Below are positions 60,612 through 64,000 of a stretch of 64,000 nucleotides of DNA, in pieces. The position numbers and the translations under genes were made by a program. The notes beneath the pieces are model-generated. The model had not been told where the DNA came from. It did no database searches and saw only the letters and a program-made list of their open reading frames with translations. Each line of letters opens with the position of its first letter. Position 1 is the first letter of the stretch. This DNA comes from Berghia stephanieae (lineage: Eukaryota; Mollusca; Gastropoda; Nudibranchia; Aeolidiidae): assembly GCA_034508935.3 (NCBI GenBank), contig CM067446.1, positions 54,942,121-55,006,120 of the forward strand, in the 5' to 3' direction.

Positions 60612-60653
60612 AATGGCGGCATCCATAGAGCAAGAGCCGGATGAATTTCCCTT
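60612..60653 (+). CDS. Possible first coding exon of a host gene
   Basis: ATGGCGGCATCC opens MAASIEQEPDEFPL, which then meets a donor-like GTAAAT. MAA starts in a GC-richer context with a YY1-like ATGGCGGC are common in housekeeping genes. The hAT element ends only 34 bp upstream, so it would sit in the promoter or 5' UTR. No second exon can be shown before the Ty3/gypsy element at 60852. The protein is not recognised. Confidence 0.3.
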
Positions 60654-60851
60654 GGTAAATTAATAATCAATTCATGTTATCTTAGATTAGAAATACTAAA
60701 CACTGCATGAGGTCATTGGTACAGCGGCGAGGTCCCCGCTGCCATCTTGTTCTGTTCTCCAAGCGGCATTGCCAGACGTTTCTAAAAAGTTTAGTCAATA
60801 GCAGTAGCAGACAACAAACTCCAGTTATTCAGTAATCGCGGCTAAAAACAA
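60654..60851. other. Short unique stretch with a segment shared with 7925-7965
   Basis: GCGAGGTCCC..GC.GCCATCTTG at 60727-60751 recurs at 7934-7960. Read on the minus strand, both give CAAGATGGC..C.GGGACCTCG followed by CCAATG. It could be a shared promoter-like piece of an unknown element. Confidence 0.35.
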
Positions 60852-61428
60852 TGTAACACATTATTTTTGTCTGGAGCCTAAAATGTCGAGAATAGATTTT
60901 ATCACCTTGTTCACGATAATGTAAAATAAATATAAAATCTTCACCGAAGTGGGTAATATGCCCTAGGGCCCACGCATCTCCACCGAGGTGGGTAAGAGTA
61001 AGAGTGAGTAGTAAGTCAGTGACTTACTAAGTCCCGGCCGTTTGGTTGGGCTTGGGGAATCGATCCTTGACCATGTCCTGTATGCGAGACATACTTACTT
61101 ATACTTATACAAAGTTAACTATTAATAATTAATCATCTATGTTGAATCAAAGTCCTAAATCCTAAAAGAGGAAGAATGAGCGTTAGCACTGTCGGGTCCG
61201 ACACGACGTCACAAACACCACAAGTCACAAGAAGAAACAAACAACCCAGTAAATTTGAGTAAATTAAAGTTAAAAGGGGCTCACAGTCACAGTGATTCAA
61301 CTTCAAGGACATTGTAACTTTATTCAGTTGACAAAATTACTTTTAGGGTAACAACTGCAAAATAACAATAAATAACAAAATGTTACTAAAGCTCGCAACA
61401 CAACATATTAACAATGTATAACACTACA
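60852..61428 (-). repeat. 3' LTR of the CsRn1-like element
   Basis: It is bounded by TGTAACAC and CACTACA on the plus strand. The partner LTR is outside the window, so the left boundary rests on the TG dinucleotide and the composition change only. The right boundary is supported by the polypurine tract next to it. Confidence 0.7.
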
Positions 61429-61457
61429 TAGCTCCCGCCAGAGCTTTTGTTCATTTG

Positions 61458-63995
61458 TCATAAATCCAGCCGATCAGGGGGTTTGGATAATCGTCCCCTT
61501 TCAGTGCGTTTGGATTCGGTCTGCAACGTTTCCTCATCAGGAAAGATCATACGTTTCTCCTGGTTGGTTGCACCCGTTTTACTCTCTCCCGTGTTCTGTG
61601 CTTTCTTCGGTCTTCCCGTTCGTGGTGGTTCATGTACCTGAACAGGTTGATCAATGTCACAGTGTGCGGGTTTTAGTCTGTCGATTGAGACTGAGTCTTC
61701 TTTGTTTCCTACTTGTAGTTTGAAAACTTTGTCACCGGTTTCTAGAACTCTATACGGTCCTGTGTACGGAGCCTGGAGTGGTCTTCGATGTCCATCATGA
61801 CGTATGAACACGTATTTAGCTTTGCTGATGTCCCGTGGTACGAAGCTTGTTGCTTTTTTATGCGTGGACGGAGGAACTGGACGAAGTTGACCCACTTTCT
61901 CACGGAGGTTTTTCAACATTTCAGGAGTATTGGTGTTGGGATCAGGACCAGGAACAAAGTCTCCAGGTACTGTAATAGGTGCCCCATATACGAGTTCTGC
62001 CGACGAGGTATCGAGGTCTTCTTTTGGGGCGGTACGTATACCTAACATCACCCAGGGAAGTTGATCAATCCAGTTTGGTCCTTCTAGTTTCGCTCGAATG
62101 GCTTCCTTCATGCGGCGGTGGAAACGTTCAACCAATCCATTTGCTTGGGGATGGTAAGCTGTTGTTTGTTTGATTTGAGTACCAAGGAGTGTGCACACGT
62201 TTGACCACAACTGTGAAGTGAACTGTGGTCCTCGGTCTGATGAAATGTTCTCTGGTACTCCGAATCTAGCAACCCAGTGTGCGATGAATGCTCGTGCTAT
62301 TTCTTCTGTGTCAGTACTGGTAATGGGTATTGCTTCAGGCCATCTGGTAAATCTGTCCACCATCGTAAGCAGATATGTATAACCACGTGAGGGGGGCAGT
62401 GGTCCAACCAAATCGATGTTGACATGGCTGAAACGTCCGCTGGGTTTTTCATATTCTCCCAGGGGCGCCCTCGTGTGTCTGTGTACTTTTGCCCTTTGGC
62501 ATGATGTGCAGGTCTTTGCCCATGCATTGATCTGTTTGGTCATTCCCTTCCATACCATTTTCTGTGAAATTAGTCGGCGGGTAGCTCTGATTCCTGGATG
62601 TGAAAGACCATGGATGGCGTCGAACATCTTTCGTTGCCATGATTTGGGAACCACTGGCCGTGCTCTTCCGGTCGATATGTCACAGAGAACTGTAGTGCCA
62701 TTAGTCCCGTAAGAAATGTCTTTCAGTTGCAGGGATGTTTCTGAGGTGCGTAGTGATTGGATCTCCTCATCATTCAATTGAGCTGTTGCCATGGCCTCAT
62801 AATCTATTCCCTCAGAAATCGCACTGAGACCGAAGTCGTCTGAGGTGTCGTGTTCTACTGTTGTTCTTGACAACGCATCAGCTACTGGATTGTCTTTTCC
62901 TGATATGTGTTGGATATCAGTTGAGAATTCTGAGATGGCAGATAGTTGTCGTTGTTGGCGTGCGGACCATGGTTCTGAAACCTTGTTCATTGCAAATGTT
63001 AGTGGTTTATGATCCGTGAAAATGGTGAATATTCGTCCTTCCAAGAAGTAACGGAAATGCCGAACGCCACAGTGGACAGCCAGGAGCTCCCGATCAAAAG
63101 CGCTGTATTTCTGTTCCGGAGGACGAAGCTGGCGGCTGAAAAAGGCGAGAGGTTTCCATTGGCCGTCAATGTTTTGTTCTAGTACTCCCCCCATCGCTAT
63201 ATCAGAAGCGTCTACTGTCAGTGAAGTAGGAGCTGATGTCTGCGGGTGGGACAACATAGTTGCTTGGGCCAAGGCTTCTTTTGTTGACTTGAAAGCGTGT
63301 TGTAGGGTATTTGTCCATTGAAGGGGTGCAGATTTTTTTGTTTGACCAGCCAATGCCTTGTAAAGTGGTTGCATTAGTTGAGCTGCTGCTGGCACGAAAC
63401 GGTGGTAGAAATTGACCATGCCAACAAATTCCTGTAGGCCTGATGTTGTTGTAGGGGTGGGGAATGAGCGAATTGCCTCCACTTTCGCTGGAAGAGGAGT
63501 TGCTCCGTGACAACTGATCCTGTGTCCAAGGAAATCAATCTCTTTCACCCCGAAAATGCACTTGTCTGAATTCACCACTAATCCATATTTCTCTAGCCTA
63601 TCAAAAAGGGCATTCAAGTGTTTTTTGTGTTCTTCTGCATTTTTGCTAGCTATGAGGATGTCATCAAGGTAAACAAATGTGAAGTCCAAACCCTGACAAA
63701 CTGTGTCCATCAGTCTCTGGAAAGTCTGTGCAGCGTTTTTTAACCCAAAGGGCATCCGGAGGAATTCATAGAGGCCAAATGGGGTTATGATTGCTGTCTT
63801 GGAGATGTCCTGCTCGTGGACTGGGATCTGATGGTAACCGCGAATGAGGTCGACTTTTGAGAAGATTTTGCAACCTGATAGTCTTGCTGAGAGGTCTTGT
63901 ATGTGAGGAATCGGGTAGCGATCTGGAGTAGTAGAACCGTTTAACCTGCGGTAGTCTCCACATGGTCTCCAACCTCCGTTGGGTTTAGGTGCCAC
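61458..63995 (-). CDS. Pol polyprotein of the CsRn1-like Ty3/gypsy element, partial
   Basis: At least 845 residues are visible. Order: reverse transcriptase with [30 protein letters not shown] and the catalytic [11 protein letters not shown]; RNase H with [16 protein letters not shown] and [10 protein letters not shown]; the integrase zinc-binding [17 protein letters not shown]; and the integrase core with [29 protein letters not shown] and [20 protein letters not shown], the last carrying the catalytic Glu of DDE. A GPY/F-type module (YTGPYRVLE) follows near the end. The likely protease and gag are beyond the right edge. Integrase and RNase H wording is closest to the CsRn1 clade known from flatworms, molluscs and insects. 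Confidence 0.92.
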   Translation of the reverse strand: MAPKPNGGWRPCGDYRRLNGSTTPDRYPIPHIQDLSARLSGCKIFSKVDLIRGYHQIPVHEQDISKTAIITPFGLYEFLRMPFGLKNAAQTFQRLMDTVCQGLDFTFVYLDDILIASKNAEEHKKHLNALFDRLEKYGLVVNSDKCIFGVKEIDFLGHRISCHGATPLPAKVEAIRSFPTPTTTSGLQEFVGMVNFYHRFVPAAAQLMQPLYKALAGQTKKSAPLQWTNTLQHAFKSTKEALAQATMLSHPQTSAPTSLTVDASDIAMGGVLEQNIDGQWKPLAFFSRQLRPPEQKYSAFDRELLAVHCGVRHFRYFLEGRIFTIFTDHKPLTFAMNKVSEPWSARQQRQLSAISEFSTDIQHISGKDNPVADALSRTTVEHDTSDDFGLSAISEGIDYEAMATAQLNDEEIQSLRTSETSLQLKDISYGTNGTTVLCDISTGRARPVVPKSWQRKMFDAIHGLSHPGIRATRRLISQKMVWKGMTKQINAWAKTCTSCQRAKVHRHTRAPLGEYEKPSGRFSHVNIDLVGPLPPSRGYTYLLTMVDRFTRWPEAIPITSTDTEEIARAFIAHWVARFGVPENISSDRGPQFTSQLWSNVCTLLGTQIKQTTAYHPQANGLVERFHRRMKEAIRAKLEGPNWIDQLPWVMLGIRTAPKEDLDTSSAELVYGAPITVPGDFVPGPDPNTNTPEMLKNLREKVGQLRPVPPSTHKKATSFVPRDISKAKYVFIRHDGHRRPLQAPYTGPYRVLETGDKVFKLQVGNKEDSVSIDRLKPAHCDIDQPVQVHEPPRTGRPKKAQNTGESKTGATNQEKRMIFPDEETLQTESKRTERGRLSKPPDRLDL

Positions 63996-64000
63996 ATGTA

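Larger units (their letters stand above)
60852..64000 (-). mobile_element. Ty3/gypsy element, CsRn1-like, runs off the right edge
   Basis: On the minus strand the 3' LTR is 60852-61428 (577 bp, TG..CA ends, AATAAA inside near 61319), preceded by the purine tract GGCGGGAGC. Upstream is a single long pol frame (61458-63995 and beyond), with reverse transcriptase, RNase H and integrase in the usual order. The gag part, primer-binding site and 5' LTR lie outside the window, so its age cannot be read from LTR divergence. What can be seen looks whole; no envelope gene is evident. Left flank is AACAA. Confidence 0.9.

Overview
The window is AT-rich eukaryotic (metazoan) DNA with spliced host genes set in a dense layer of transposable elements. 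The mix (CR1/L2-, RTE- and I/Nimb-like LINEs, hAT transposons, Mag-like and CsRn1-like Ty3/gypsy elements, retroposons ending in a GGCGCT..AGCGCC hairpin plus 'GTAAAACCC') suggests a marine lophotrochozoan, most likely a mollusc. That placement is an inference from element types, not from a marker gene. There is no bacterial gene organisation, rRNA gene or CRISPR array.

Layout. 1-7.7 kb: intergenic DNA with a TIR element (2865-3795), a 1.5 kb TA-flanked TIR element holding a LINE scrap (3911-5441), a two-copy direct repeat and a 258 bp fold-back element. 7.77-22.98 kb (+): eleven exons, all in phase, of an arrestin-domain protein; its first intron carries a 727 bp MITE, a tRNA-like SINE head and a 587 bp miniature LTR element, and its second intron appears to be GC-AG. 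23-33 kb: three copies of a ~520-550 bp retroposon with clear target-site duplications, and a minus-strand LINE region broken by a hAT-like non-autonomous element that was itself hit by one of those retroposons. 33.1-38.1 kb (-): a broken Ty3/gypsy element with both LTRs and a 5 bp target duplication. 38-45.5 kb: repeats, a minus-strand BED-finger hAT transposase with its own intron, and a minus-strand RTE-like LINE.

45.93-55.88 kb (+): a three-exon gene for a 280-residue protein with an N-terminal PB1 domain of the p62/SQSTM1 kind but no recognisable ZZ or UBA domain. Its introns hold an I/Nimb-like LINE 3' end, a CR1/L2-like LINE 3' end, and a hAT transposase split by an RTE LINE. 56-61 kb: LINE scraps, a TA-flanked MITE, a 1.68 kb hAT with a perfect 8 bp target duplication, and a possible first coding exon of another host gene (60612-60653). 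60.85 kb to the right edge (-): a CsRn1-like Ty3/gypsy element with a 577 bp 3' LTR and a long open pol frame that leaves the window.

The two supported host genes are unrelated in sequence. Arrestin-fold proteins are trafficking adaptors and PB1 domains are heterotypic assembly modules; nothing here shows that they act together. The points most worth following are the structured retroposon family (hairpins with compensatory changes between copies), the PB1 protein without the usual p62 partner domains, and the nested insertions that give a relative timeline.
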